From assembly GCF_000316665.1 (NCBI RefSeq), contig NC_019678.1, forward strand, positions 4,464,001 to 4,528,000: a stretch of 64,000 nucleotides of DNA, written 5' to 3'. Below the pieces are notes generated by a model that was not told the DNA's origin, made no database searches, and saw nothing but the letters and a program-made list of their open reading frames with translations. A program made the translations under genes and the position numbers. The stretch comes from Rivularia sp. PCC 7116 (lineage in GTDB: Bacteria; Cyanobacteriota; Cyanobacteriia; Cyanobacteriales; Nostocaceae). Below, one piece after another: positions 18,537 to 27,196 of this stretch; within the stretch, counting starts at the first letter, position 1; each line of letters starts with the position of its first letter.

Positions 18537-21182
18537 TTAGTTAGTTGGATTACCAGTTCCACCAGTTCCACCGGTACCACCTGTTGGATTATCACCAGTT
18601 TGTCCGGTTGCGTTAATCTTACGTTGGAAGGTAAAGGTTCTAGCTTCTTTAGGCTCAACATCATCGCTAACAACTACCACGTATGTGGTAACATCAGCAG
18701 CCTGTGTTGTACCGGACTGGTCGCCGTTAGGAGTAAACTCAACGTTTGCACCACCGGAATCGCTTGCAGAACCAACAACGTTACTGGTGTCAATTTCACC
18801 ATTATTATCGTTATCTACCGCCCAGTTGTTACCGAGAGTAGTATCAGTACCATCCTCAGTAATTCTGATATCGCTAGCATTCAAGATAATGTTGCCAGTA
18901 CCAGATTGAGGCTCGGAAATATTCTCGTAAGTGATGCGATATTCCAAGACGTTTCCAGGTGCGGGTGTCTTAGGATCTGTACTAAATGTTCCATCATTAT
19001 TTAGTACGTCTGGACCATCATCCTTAAGTACGCGGGTTTCTTTGACCATTTGTAAGTAACCAACATACACGCGGTCAATGGTGACGTTTTGAGCTTGTGT
19101 TTGAGTATTGGAGTCAGTAAACACAGTACCGTCTTCTGCGAGTGGCTGGTCAGTAGCATCAACAATGAAAGATTTCATCGGTACGGGATAGCCGCGCTCC
19201 ACATCAGTATCGGTAGAAAGTTTAGTATCTGGGGGTAGATTTACTTCCACACCATAGTTATCGGTAGCATTTGCCGCAACTTGAGGAATCTTAACTTGCG
19301 TTCCTGAACTGAGGGTGAAACCACCAGCATTAGCGTTAGCGGTTGGGTCGTATGTATAAGTTGCTAGCTGGCTCTGGTAAGTAACGGTAACAGTTGTACC
19401 ATTAGGTAAGTCAGTTGCAGTTGCAGGTGGAATAGGTTCTACAACAATATCAGCAGCAGCTTGTCCGGTATTCTGAACTGTATTGGTGAAGCTCACACCA
19501 TCTGGGTCAACTCCAGTACCAGGTACAGTTCCCGCAGGTACTAAGGAAGACTGGTTAGTGAAGTCCTTATTATTGTCGTTTTCTGCAACAGCATCCGGAT
19601 TATCTTTAGGACCATTTAACAGAGAAAAATCTCCTTGCTCGCTAATTGTAAAGACGTTTGGTTCGCCTTTTTCACCAGTACCACTGTTGTTATTTTGGGT
19701 GTCAATATCACCAGGATTGTTGGGGTCAACAGAACCATCTTCAACCACGGTATTTGGGAAGAATCCTCCACCATCGGGAGCATCGGGAATACGGTCGGGA
19801 GTACCATTTGGACCACCTGTAGTATCTGTATCAGTTAGAGGAGTTCCATCATCATTGTAGTTACTGGGGTTGTTGTCACCAGATTCGTCATACACTGGGA
19901 TATTATTGGGGCTTTTACCAAATAACTGAGCAACGTTAGCAACTGTTACAGAGGTGTCAGTTGTAGTGTTCAACTGAACAGTAACTTTAAATCCACCTAC
20001 TGTTTGTCCGGGAGCAATACTACCAGTACGGACAAAACCAATTCTGGTAACGTTAGCTGGAATAGTGTTGGGATCTGCTAAAATCTGCCAGGTCGCTTCA
20101 TAAGCTCTTGTAGCTAAACCATTGGTGGTAGTAACCGCTTGCCAACCCGGAGGAACTACAACACTACTGAGGCTAGTACCTTGTGGAATCGCATCAGAAA
20201 CTAAGATTTGGTCGCTAGTTGTACCACCAATATCAATGGGAGTACCTTCTAAAGGTGAAGGGCTAATTCCGTTACCAGTTGGGTCGGTATTTTCAACTTC
20301 TAAACTTAAATCATAGGTAACTGTATCTTCAGAAGGTCCATCTGCTCCAGCAACGGTATGGTCGCTACGAACTTTCAAGACTTTAGCCAAAGTGTAGGTC
20401 TTGAGGTCAGAATCTACAACTGCTTCTAAGGTTGCACTAGCTTCACGAACGCCGTTTGAAGGAGTACCAGCTACTTCACCAGGTGCGCCGTTATCATCAT
20501 TATCTACAGTAAATACGTCACCACCATCACTGCTTCTAGGAATGTTTTGCTCATCACCAGGAGTTTCACCCAACTTAACAGCGATTGTTTCTCCACTTTG
20601 GGCACCGGGCTGAACTTCCACAGCAACCCTTACTAAAACTGATTCATCAGGGTCTATTGAATTGGTAGTAGTACCACCGGTAGCTACAGTTTCCCAAGTA
20701 GTACCGCCGTCGTAACTAATTTCAACCGGACCGTCTGGATCGCCAGGATTGTCTGGAGCATTTACGGTGGTGAGAGTTGCAGGACCTGTTACAGTAGGTT
20801 GGTCGGGAATCCTAAACTTTGTTGGGTCGTTACCTACGTTCGTGACGGTATAGTTGTAGTAGACTTTGTCGCCAATGTTGATTTTACTATCTCCGTTTTG
20901 GTCTCCAGAGTCAGTAAACTCAGTATTCGCAGGAGTAACAGTGATACCAGCGACTTCAGCAATAGTTACTCGAACGGTGTTAGAAGTAGTATTAATTGTT
21001 TCCCCTGGATTATTGGGGTCTTCGTAAGTCGCTGTAGCAGTGTTATCGATAGTTTGACCGCCTGCTCCACCTTCAGCTAGTACGGGAGCAACCAATTGAA
21101 ATATACCATTAGCAACCAATGCAGTTGCAACCAAGGAACGATATATCTGTCCCTTTTTGACAAAGTTCTTTTTGTGTGACAT
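18537..21182 (-). CDS. Large DUF11-type surface protein, first gene of the locus
   Basis: 881 aa, acidic and rich in Asp/Asn/Gly/Thr. Signal peptide (LVATALVANGIFQLVAPVLA) followed by GGAGGQTIDNTATATYEDP, typical of DUF11-family exported proteins. Several DUF11-like segments follow (ITVTPANTEFTDSGDQNGD, KVYYNYTVTNVGNDP, DLSLEVENTDPTGNG, LEYRITYENISEP). The C-terminus is a flexible GGTGGTGGTGNPTN tail with no sorting signal I recognise. As first gene of the run it probably carries the operon promoter; its leader contains two tandem hairpins (21213-21261). No enzymatic motif is seen. Confidence 0.88.
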   Translation of the reverse strand: MSHKKNFVKKGQIYRSLVATALVANGIFQLVAPVLAEGGAGGQTIDNTATATYEDPNNPGETINTTSNTVRVTIAEVAGITVTPANTEFTDSGDQNGDSKINIGDKVYYNYTVTNVGNDPTKFRIPDQPTVTGPATLTTVNAPDNPGDPDGPVEISYDGGTTWETVATGGTTTNSIDPDESVLVRVAVEVQPGAQSGETIAVKLGETPGDEQNIPRSSDGGDVFTVDNDDNGAPGEVAGTPSNGVREASATLEAVVDSDLKTYTLAKVLKVRSDHTVAGADGPSEDTVTYDLSLEVENTDPTGNGISPSPLEGTPIDIGGTTSDQILVSDAIPQGTSLSSVVVPPGWQAVTTTNGLATRAYEATWQILADPNTIPANVTRIGFVRTGSIAPGQTVGGFKVTVQLNTTTDTSVTVANVAQLFGKSPNNIPVYDESGDNNPSNYNDDGTPLTDTDTTGGPNGTPDRIPDAPDGGGFFPNTVVEDGSVDPNNPGDIDTQNNNSGTGEKGEPNVFTISEQGDFSLLNGPKDNPDAVAENDNNKDFTNQSSLVPAGTVPGTGVDPDGVSFTNTVQNTGQAAADIVVEPIPPATATDLPNGTTVTVTYQSQLATYTYDPTANANAGGFTLSSGTQVKIPQVAANATDNYGVEVNLPPDTKLSTDTDVERGYPVPMKSFIVDATDQPLAEDGTVFTDSNTQTQAQNVTIDRVYVGYLQMVKETRVLKDDGPDVLNNDGTFSTDPKTPAPGNVLEYRITYENISEPQSGTGNIILNASDIRITEDGTDTTLGNNWAVDNDNNGEIDTSNVVGSASDSGGANVEFTPNGDQSGTTQAADVTTYVVVVSDDVEPKEARTFTFQRKINATGQTGDNPTGGTGGTGGTGNPTN

Positions 21183-21212
21183 TTTAGATTTAATAGCAAA
21201 TTATGACTTCTC

Positions 21213-21261
21213 TGCCTACGTCCTTTTACGTAGGCTTTTTTTGCAATTCTTTACAGAATTG
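21213..21261. promoter_or_regulatory. Tandem hairpins in the leader of the surface operon
   Basis: Read on the minus strand: GCAATTC-loop-GAATTGC, seven A residues, then GCCTACGT-AAAAGG-ACGTAGGC, 30-80 bases before the ATG at 21182. Read on the plus strand, the second stem is followed by T7 and would look like an intrinsic terminator, but no plus-strand gene ends here. A leader regulatory role is possible. Confidence 0.5.
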
Positions 21262-21941
21262 CTTACAACCTTCTCAATTTAAAAATTCAGCTCAAATCAT
21301 AAATCTACTAATTATTTTTGATATTTCGTTGTTTCTATGGTGGTTGATAAAATATTCCCTGATGTCTGGATGCTGATTTTTTCGCTTTATAAATTGAGTT
21401 TTTTAGGTGTTAATGCCCTTCCGAAATATCAAAAGTATTTTTAGTAACAGATAAATCTTAATTTCAAATGCTTACTATATCTTCAGTATATCTATTGAAA
21501 TCCTACTACATTAAGGAAATTTTCCGGATTGTTTATGGTGTTTTCAAAAGAACATCTATATCTGGAAGTTTTTACGCAGATTTGTCACATTTTTGCCACA
21601 ATTTTTGTCACAGCTTTGTTGGTGAGCATGTGTTAAACAAATCAGATCGTCAATAATACTAACTATCCGAATTATTGATATGGATAGATAGTTTAGCTCG
21701 ATAACGCACAAATATACATTGCTAGATTCGGTTAATTGAGTTAATTGGTATTGCTTACTCCTGCCTTATTAGAAGATTATCTATATTTAGAAAAGAAGAA
21801 AGGAAGTAATTGCAGCAGTGAAGTTGTGACTCCACATTATTCGAGGCAGGGCGCAGTGCCCCTATCTCTAAACAGGGTTCACGTTGAATACAAAATCTAG
21901 GTAAACACAATTAATCCTTTAATTGAGTGGCAGCAGAAAAT

Positions 21942-22084
21942 TGGCGTTGCTGATTAAAAGTATGATTTGCCCCCAGCCCCAATTTTGGGGGAGAAAGATA
22001 ATTTCAAGTCCCCCAGTTTTGGGGGATTTAGGGGGCATATTAGATATAGAAAAAATAAATTCATATCTCAATTCAGCAACACCA
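21942..22084. mobile_element. MITE-like element, copy 1
   Basis: Begins TGGCGTTGCTGATTA and ends AATTCAGCAACACCA, imperfect terminal inverted repeats. The interior has GCCCCCAG, TTTTGGGGG and TAGGGGGCATAT motifs shared with copy 2. Noncoding; movement in trans by a transposase is inferred. Confidence 0.7.
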
Positions 22085-22154
22085 GAAAATTTATATCATG
22101 TCTCATGTCTGCTTACTATTCATATTTAATAGACATCTGCAAGAAAACATTTAC

Positions 22155-22258
22155 GGCGTTGCTGATTAGAAGTATGATTTGCCCCCAGTTTTGGGGGGAT
22201 CTAGGGGGCATATATATTAGACATAAAAAGTAAATTCATACCCCAATTCAGCAACGCC
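22155..22258. mobile_element. MITE-like element, copy 2
   Basis: Begins GGCGTTGCTGATTAG and ends CAATTCAGCAACGCC. The interior is colinear with copy 1 but about 39 bp shorter. The two copies lie 70 bp apart in the same orientation. Confidence 0.7.
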
Positions 22259-22381
22259 ACATCTACTTCGTTGCATACCTAACCCCCCAACTCCCTTACC
22301 TTCATCTGTCAATTTCGGTTTGGTGAAGTACCAGGGCAAGTTGATTTTTTTAAGACGTTGTTACATCGCGACTTAACTTTT

Positions 22382-22407
22382 AATCCCGACAAAAATTATC
22401 GGGATTG
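22382..22407 (+). promoter_or_regulatory. Hairpin in thrC leader
   Basis: AATCCCGA and TCGGGATT arms with a 9-base loop, 85 bases before the thrC ATG, followed by a weak T-rich stretch. It may be a leader hairpin or attenuator; no leader peptide or known riboswitch was recognised. Confidence 0.4.
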
Positions 22408-22491
22408 TTTGACTCGGTATTTGAGCCGTGTTACTATCAGCCGACAGTTGACAGTTAATCGTTTAGGCGTTCAGACCGGGAGAAATACCAA

Positions 22492-23796
22492 ATGCAAGCA
22501 GCAACCAACATCCAAAACCAAACTCTTACTCATGCCTTTCATGCTTTGAAATGTAAGGAATGTGGTGCAGAGTACGAACTTGAAGCGAAAAATGTATGTG
22601 AGTTCTGCTTTGGTCCTTTGGAGGTAAGCTACGATTACAGCAAATTGCGTCAAACCGTAACTCGCCAAACTATTGAAGCGGGTCCTAATTCTATATGGCG
22701 CTATCGTCAATTTTTGCCTGTAACTAGCGAAAACCCCATTGATGTTGGTACTGGCATGACTCCTTTGGTACGCTCGCACCGTTTAGCGCGTCGTTTGGGT
22801 TTAAAGAAACTATATATAAAGAACGATGCGGTTAATATGCCCACCCTCAGCTTCAAAGATAGGGTGGTTTCCGTTGCCATGACTCGCGCTAAGGAATTGG
22901 GTTTCACCACCGTATCCTGCGCCAGCACCGGAAACTTGGCAAACTCGACTGCTGCGATCGCGGCTCATGCAGGTTTGGATTGCTGCGTGTTCATACCCGC
23001 CGATTTAGAAGCCGGTAAAATTTTAGGAAGTCTTATTTATAGCCCTACTTTAATGGCTGTTAAAGGCAACTACGACCAAGTGAACCGTTTATGTTCGGAA
23101 GTTGCCAACACCCACGGATGGGGATTTGTAAATATTAATTTACGTCCCTATTATTCCGAAGGTTCCAAAACATTAGGTTTTGAAGTTGCAGAACAGTTAG
23201 GTTGGGAATTACCAGATCATATTGTGGCTCCTTTGGCAAGCGGTTCGTTGTTTGGCAAAATTTATAAAGGATTCAACGAATTTAAAGAAGTTGGTTTAGT
23301 AAAAGATAAAAAGGTTCGATTCAGCGGCGCACAAGCCGAAGGATGTTCCCCCATAGCTAAAGCATTTAAAGAAGGACGCGATTTTATTCAGCCAGAAAAG
23401 CCCAATACCATCGCAAAATCCATTGCCATTGGAAACCCAGCAGATGGAATTTATGCAGTAGAAATTGCGAACAAAACCAACGGTAATATAGAATCAGTCA
23501 ACGATACAGAAATTATCGAAGGCATGAAGCTGCTTGCAGAAACCGAAGGTATATTTACAGAAACTGCTGGTGGTACAACAATCGCAGTATTAAAGAAACT
23601 GGTGGAAGCAGGAAAAATTGACCCAGAAGAAACCACAGTTGTTTACATTACCGGCAACGGCTTAAAAACCCAAGAAGCTATACAGGGTGCTATCGGCGAA
23701 CCTTTGACAATTGACGCAAAACTCGATAGTTTTGAATCAGCCCTAGAACGTTCTCGCACCCTAGAACGCTTAGAGTGGCAGCAAGTATTAGTTTAA
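22492..23796 (+). CDS. thrC: Threonine synthase
   Basis: 434 aa. PLP enzyme converting O-phosphohomoserine to threonine. The N-terminus carries a zinc-ribbon-like motif (CKECGAEYE ... CEFCFGPL), seen in many archaeal, actinobacterial and cyanobacterial ThrC proteins. The PLP lysine lies in LSFKDRVVSVA, and the phosphate-binding and C-terminal folds are present (CASTGNLANSTAAIAAHAG, VYITGNGLKT). Length is normal. A MoaD/ThiS-like gene follows in the same direction after about 175 bp; this raises the alternative or additional possibility of a sulfhydrylase reaction fed by a protein-bound thiocarboxylate, but the sequence alone supports threonine synthase. Confidence 0.95.
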   Translation: MQAATNIQNQTLTHAFHALKCKECGAEYELEAKNVCEFCFGPLEVSYDYSKLRQTVTRQTIEAGPNSIWRYRQFLPVTSENPIDVGTGMTPLVRSHRLARRLGLKKLYIKNDAVNMPTLSFKDRVVSVAMTRAKELGFTTVSCASTGNLANSTAAIAAHAGLDCCVFIPADLEAGKILGSLIYSPTLMAVKGNYDQVNRLCSEVANTHGWGFVNINLRPYYSEGSKTLGFEVAEQLGWELPDHIVAPLASGSLFGKIYKGFNEFKEVGLVKDKKVRFSGAQAEGCSPIAKAFKEGRDFIQPEKPNTIAKSIAIGNPADGIYAVEIANKTNGNIESVNDTEIIEGMKLLAETEGIFTETAGGTTIAVLKKLVEAGKIDPEETTVVYITGNGLKTQEAIQGAIGEPLTIDAKLDSFESALERSRTLERLEWQQVLV

Positions 23797-23972
23797 AAAA
23801 GAGTTAGTGGTGAGACAGCGCGGTCTTGGGGGTGGGGGTCTCCCCCATGAGCGACTGCGAACCCGAAGGGTTAGTTTTTAGTGGTTATGAATCAAAAACT
23901 TCTACCCACTCTACCCCCTCTTCCCCCTCTTCCCCCTCACATTTTCCATTTCTATTTCCAATTTTCAAAGAT

Positions 23973-24248
23973 ATGTCTGTAAAAGTTCTCGTTCCCACAG
24001 CACTTCAAAAATTTACTAATAATCAAGCAACTTTAGAGTGTAACGGTAGCACTATTACCGAACTCTTCGATTCTTTAGAAAAAGCTTGTCCTGGTATCAA
24101 AGCGCGTTTGTGCGATGAATCCGGAAAACCACGTCGTTTTTTAAATTTATATGTAAATAGCGAAGATATCCGCTTTTTAGATGGTGCAGCGACACCTTTA
24201 AAAGATGGCGACGAAGTTAGTATTGTTCCTGCTGTTGCTGGCGGTTAA
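23973..24248 (+). CDS. MoaD/ThiS-family ubiquitin-like sulfur carrier
   Basis: 91 aa, beta-grasp protein ending in the diagnostic Gly-Gly (VPAVAGG), which is adenylated and thiocarboxylated in this family. The frame is open from 23826, but residues before the ATG at 23973 are low-complexity translation of a repeat (PSSPSSPS); [14 protein letters not shown] is the natural start. Key family features are [30 protein letters not shown] and [16 protein letters not shown]. Located after thrC, probably cotranscribed. Partners could be molybdopterin synthase, or a CysO-like sulfur-donor role for amino-acid biosynthesis; no MoaE, MoeB or JAMM protease gene is in the window. Confidence 0.9.
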   Translation: MSVKVLVPTALQKFTNNQATLECNGSTITELFDSLEKACPGIKARLCDESGKPRRFLNLYVNSEDIRFLDGAATPLKDGDEVSIVPAVAGG

Positions 24249-24413
24249 CAGCGAGCAGTTAACAGTGAGCAGTTAACAGTAACCAATTATTAATCATTGA
24301 TAGTTTTTGATACATTTTTTACGGGGTAGGCGTAAGCGTCTACTCTTTTTTTTGAATGGTAAATATAGCAAAATTACGTTGTTATATCATGTCCGGCAAA
24401 TCACACGTAATAT

Positions 24414-24501
24414 GTCATTGCGAGTGGAACAAAGTGAAACGAAGCATTCAGCGGAGCTGCGGCTCATCGCAACATCTTGGGATTGCTTCGCTCGCAATGA
24501 C
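24414..24501. repeat. Interspersed palindromic element, GTCATTGCGAG type
   Basis: Ends GTCATTGCGAG and CTCGCAATGAC with inner GAAGCA/TGCTTC pairing. Only the right half of the same element appears at 30887-30912, after acsF. This family is widespread in bacterial intergenic DNA. Confidence 0.7.
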
Positions 24502-24652
24502 GTTTAATTTAACTCCTAACTAACACATTTTCAAACCCTTATACAGTAAAGCTTTTAGCCAAAGTAAAAAAAGGGTTAGTTTCATTAGTTGTGAAGGATT
24601 TTAACACCTTTGACCTTCGACCTTTAACCTTTAATCTTCATCGGAGGCTCAC

Positions 24653-24822
24653 ATCTTGCACCATTGTCGTTAAGCCTTAATACCCGCCTCGGAATCAATT
24701 CCAAGGCTAATATACAAAGTACGTTAAAACGCACTGAAACCCTTACCTAGTCTGGTTTATCAGACTTCGTGTATAAGAAAGGAGAATTTATTCTAAGGCG
24801 GTTGGTGAGAATGATGCAAGAT
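24653..24822. mobile_element. 170-bp element with 16-bp inverted ends and internal stem-loops
   Basis: ATCTTGCACCATTGTC at 24653-24668 is an inverted copy (14 of 16) of GAGAATGATGCAAGAT at 24807-24822. Inside, GCCT-C-GGAAT/ATTCC-A-AGGC forms a hairpin at 24692-24714 and AGTCTG/CAGACT one at 24749-24766. Could be a MITE or a structured RNA lying upstream of the porin. Confidence 0.5.
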
Positions 24823-24973
24823 ATCAGATTTAACGGACATGATATTAAATATGTTTTTTTATTCCAATTTTATTGCCTCTGATTAAATATGTTCGATGAA
24901 ATAGAGCGATCGCTAAATTTCTATAAGCTCAAATAGGACAAATAAAAAGTAAATATCGAGGTTTAATAGATTC

Positions 24974-25084
24974 TTGGAATTAGTAAATCATTAAGCACCA
25001 ATAGAATCAGGAATTGCCGCAAGCGTCACACAACTCTGGTGGTGCGTGAATTGGAATTAGTAAATCATTCAGCCCCGATAGAAT
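24974..25084 (+). promoter_or_regulatory. Two 34-bp direct repeats upstream of porin
   Basis: Repeats at 24974-25007 and 25051-25084 (TTGGAATTAGTAAATCATT... through ATAGAAT) differ at three positions and start 77 bp apart; the second ends 35 bp before the porin ATG. Paired repeats of this spacing could be regulator sites; the bound protein is unknown. Confidence 0.5.
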
Positions 25085-25119
25085 ATTTAATCTTCTTTTT
25101 ACTGTTGTGAGGAGTTCAA

Positions 25120-27117
25120 ATGAAACAAAATCTACTAATTTCTGCTAGTGGGGTAAGTTTGCTGTGCTTACTCGCCGGTTTGTCGCCGTTAAAAGCATTA
25201 GCTGTGGAAAAAATCGGCAACAGGCAAGCAATAAATAGCAGTGAAAACTTACTAGCTAATAAAGTCTTATCCCAGGAAAGTTTTTCATCCACGAACGCAA
25301 TTATTAGCGAAAAAGTAAATAATCAATTTCGGTTTGATGTTGGCAGCCACTCCTTGGGGGAGTATGGCATTTTGACAACAAACGAAACAGCAGCCTCGGA
25401 GAAAAAAGAAAATGCGATTAGGGAAGCTAGACGCTTAAGGCGTATCCCTCAACTAAATAAACAACTAAATAAAAACGCAACTCTAATTGCCCAGGTTGCC
25501 CAAACACAACAAAAAACAAGTGCGGGGCAAGTTACATCGGTTTCCCAACTATCCGACGTACAGCCGACAGATTGGGCTTTTCAAGCATTGCAATCCCTCG
25601 TAGAACGGTATGGTTGTATTGCCGGATATCCCAATGGCACCTATGGGGGCAATCGGGCAATGACTAGGTATGAATTTGCGGCTGGTTTAAATGCTTGTTT
25701 AGAGCGCGTTAATGAGTTGATTGCCACAGCCACAACAAGTATTGTTGCCAAACAAGATTTAACAACTTTACAGCGTTTGCAATCAGAGTTTAGTGCCGAA
25801 TTAGCAACTTTGCGGGGAAGGGTAGATACCCTGGAAGCTCGCACTGCCCAAATAGAAGCTTCACAATTTTCCACTACCACCAAACTCCAAGGAGAAGCAA
25901 TTTTTGCTGCTATCGGTGCAACTGGTGGCGCTCCCGATAGTGATAACCCCAACATCATCCTGACGAATCGAGTACGGTTGAACTTGAATACCAGTTTTAC
26001 TGGTAAAGACTTGTTAATTACTGGTTTGCAAGCCCATAATTTCGGCGGTGATGCTGATGGTAGTGGTAGTCTGCAACAAGGATTGGGATTGACAGCACCG
26101 GGAGTAAACCTGGCTGCAAGTAGTGCCCGCACGGGTATTGAACCTCAATTTCCCGGATTTACTCCCAAAGATTTATCTTCTAAAGATGCTAATAGTGTGG
26201 AACTGTACAAACTTTTGTACATTTTCCCTGTAGCTAACAAATTAACTTTATTTGCTGGTACTGCTGCGGAAGTCTCCGATGCTTTCCCTACAATTACTCC
26301 TTTTGCAGGAGAAGGGCAAGAGGCAATTTCTCGCTTTGCTGGATTAAATCCCGTACTACGGGTTTCCGGCGGTACTTCCGGCTCTGGCTTAGCATCGGCA
26401 GCAGGTTTTATCTTTACTCCATCAAAAAGCTTCGATATTCGCGCTCTCTACGCTAGCGTCAATGCTAATATTCCCAGCAGTGAAGAGGATATTCTTCCCG
26501 GAGTTTCTGGTACACCTTTAGGTTCGGGTTTGTTTGGTGGTAGTACCGTAGCCGCAGCCCAACTCACATTTAAACCCAGCAACTCATTGGATATTGGTTT
26601 GAACTATGCCAACAGCTACCACGAAATCAATATTTTGGGTACGGGATTGGTGAGTACCGATACTAATGCTTTAGGCTTAGCAGATGGAAATTTAGGGATT
26701 CCAGTAAAACTCAATTCTGTGGGTGGTACGGTAAATTGGCGCTTTTCGCCAAATATTGCTCTATCAGGTTACGGAGCAGCAATTTTCGTCGATGATTCCT
26801 CCTCTCAGGTGGATGCTTCCACTACCTTCACCAGTTGGATGGTGGGCTTACACTTCCAAGATCTGATTAAAAAAGGCAATACCGCCGGGATACTTTTCGG
26901 TCAACCTTTATACCGTACAGAAGCGGATGGTGATGCTAATTTAGCTACTGATGGTGTCGAACGCCAGACTCCCTACCATTTGGAAGCTTATTACAAATTT
27001 AAAGTCAACGACAATCTCAGTATTACACCTGGCGCATTTGTGTTATTTAATCCAGAGGGAGATGACCGCAATGACACGACGACAGTAGGTTTATTGCGTA
27101 CAACTTTTACTTTTTAG
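25120..27117 (+). CDS. SLH-domain outer-membrane porin (iron-uptake porin family)
   Basis: 665 aa. Cyanobacterial OprB/Som-type porin: signal peptide (LLISASGVSLLCLLAGLSPLKALA), a ~100-residue variable segment, one SLH domain (~140-200; SDVQPTDWAFQALQSLVERY, YPNGTYGGNRAMTRYEFAAGL), a coiled coil (~210-245; LQSEFSAELATLRGRVDTLE) and a C-terminal beta-barrel ending in aromatic FTF. The SLH domain binds the secondary wall polymer on peptidoglycan while the barrel passes ions and small solutes; several members import inorganic iron. It stands alone, with duplicated 34-bp repeats in its upstream region. Confidence 0.93.
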   Translation: MKQNLLISASGVSLLCLLAGLSPLKALAVEKIGNRQAINSSENLLANKVLSQESFSSTNAIISEKVNNQFRFDVGSHSLGEYGILTTNETAASEKKENAIREARRLRRIPQLNKQLNKNATLIAQVAQTQQKTSAGQVTSVSQLSDVQPTDWAFQALQSLVERYGCIAGYPNGTYGGNRAMTRYEFAAGLNACLERVNELIATATTSIVAKQDLTTLQRLQSEFSAELATLRGRVDTLEARTAQIEASQFSTTTKLQGEAIFAAIGATGGAPDSDNPNIILTNRVRLNLNTSFTGKDLLITGLQAHNFGGDADGSGSLQQGLGLTAPGVNLAASSARTGIEPQFPGFTPKDLSSKDANSVELYKLLYIFPVANKLTLFAGTAAEVSDAFPTITPFAGEGQEAISRFAGLNPVLRVSGGTSGSGLASAAGFIFTPSKSFDIRALYASVNANIPSSEEDILPGVSGTPLGSGLFGGSTVAAAQLTFKPSNSLDIGLNYANSYHEINILGTGLVSTDTNALGLADGNLGIPVKLNSVGGTVNWRFSPNIALSGYGAAIFVDDSSSQVDASTTFTSWMVGLHFQDLIKKGNTAGILFGQPLYRTEADGDANLATDGVERQTPYHLEAYYKFKVNDNLSITPGAFVLFNPEGDDRNDTTTVGLLRTTFTF

Positions 27118-27196
27118 TTGTTAGTTGTTATTTGGGAGGCGCGGAGGCTCGGAGTTTATAAAAATTTTCCTATGCCCGATGCCCCATGCCCATTCC

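Larger units (their letters stand above)
21183..22491. other. 1.3-kb intergenic region between surface operon and thrC
   Basis: No convincing gene. It contains the leader hairpins near 21.2 kb, two MITE-like copies (21942-22084 and 22155-22258) and the thrC leader hairpin at 22382-22407. Confidence 0.6.
24249..25119. other. Repeat-rich intergenic region upstream of the porin gene
   Basis: No gene. In order: GTTAACAGYGAGCA tandem copies (24244-24283), a GTCATTGCGAG palindromic element (24414-24501), CCTTTGA-type heptamers (24600-24640), an inverted-repeat element with internal hairpins (24653-24822) and two 34-bp direct repeats (24974-25007, 25051-25084). Confidence 0.65.

Noticed and set aside
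18600-19004. Plus-strand open frames opposite the DUF11 genes (for example 134 codons here, 125 codons at 19483-19860)
   Set aside because: They are shadows of the codon-biased, repetitive minus-strand surface genes.
21213-21241. Plus-strand intrinsic terminator reading of the hairpin with T7
   Set aside because: No plus-strand gene or transcript candidate ends here; kept only as a leader structure of the minus-strand operon.
23826-23972. N-terminal extension of the MoaD-like frame
   Set aside because: The extra 49 residues are translation of a low-complexity repeat (PSSPSSPS); the conserved protein starts at 23973.
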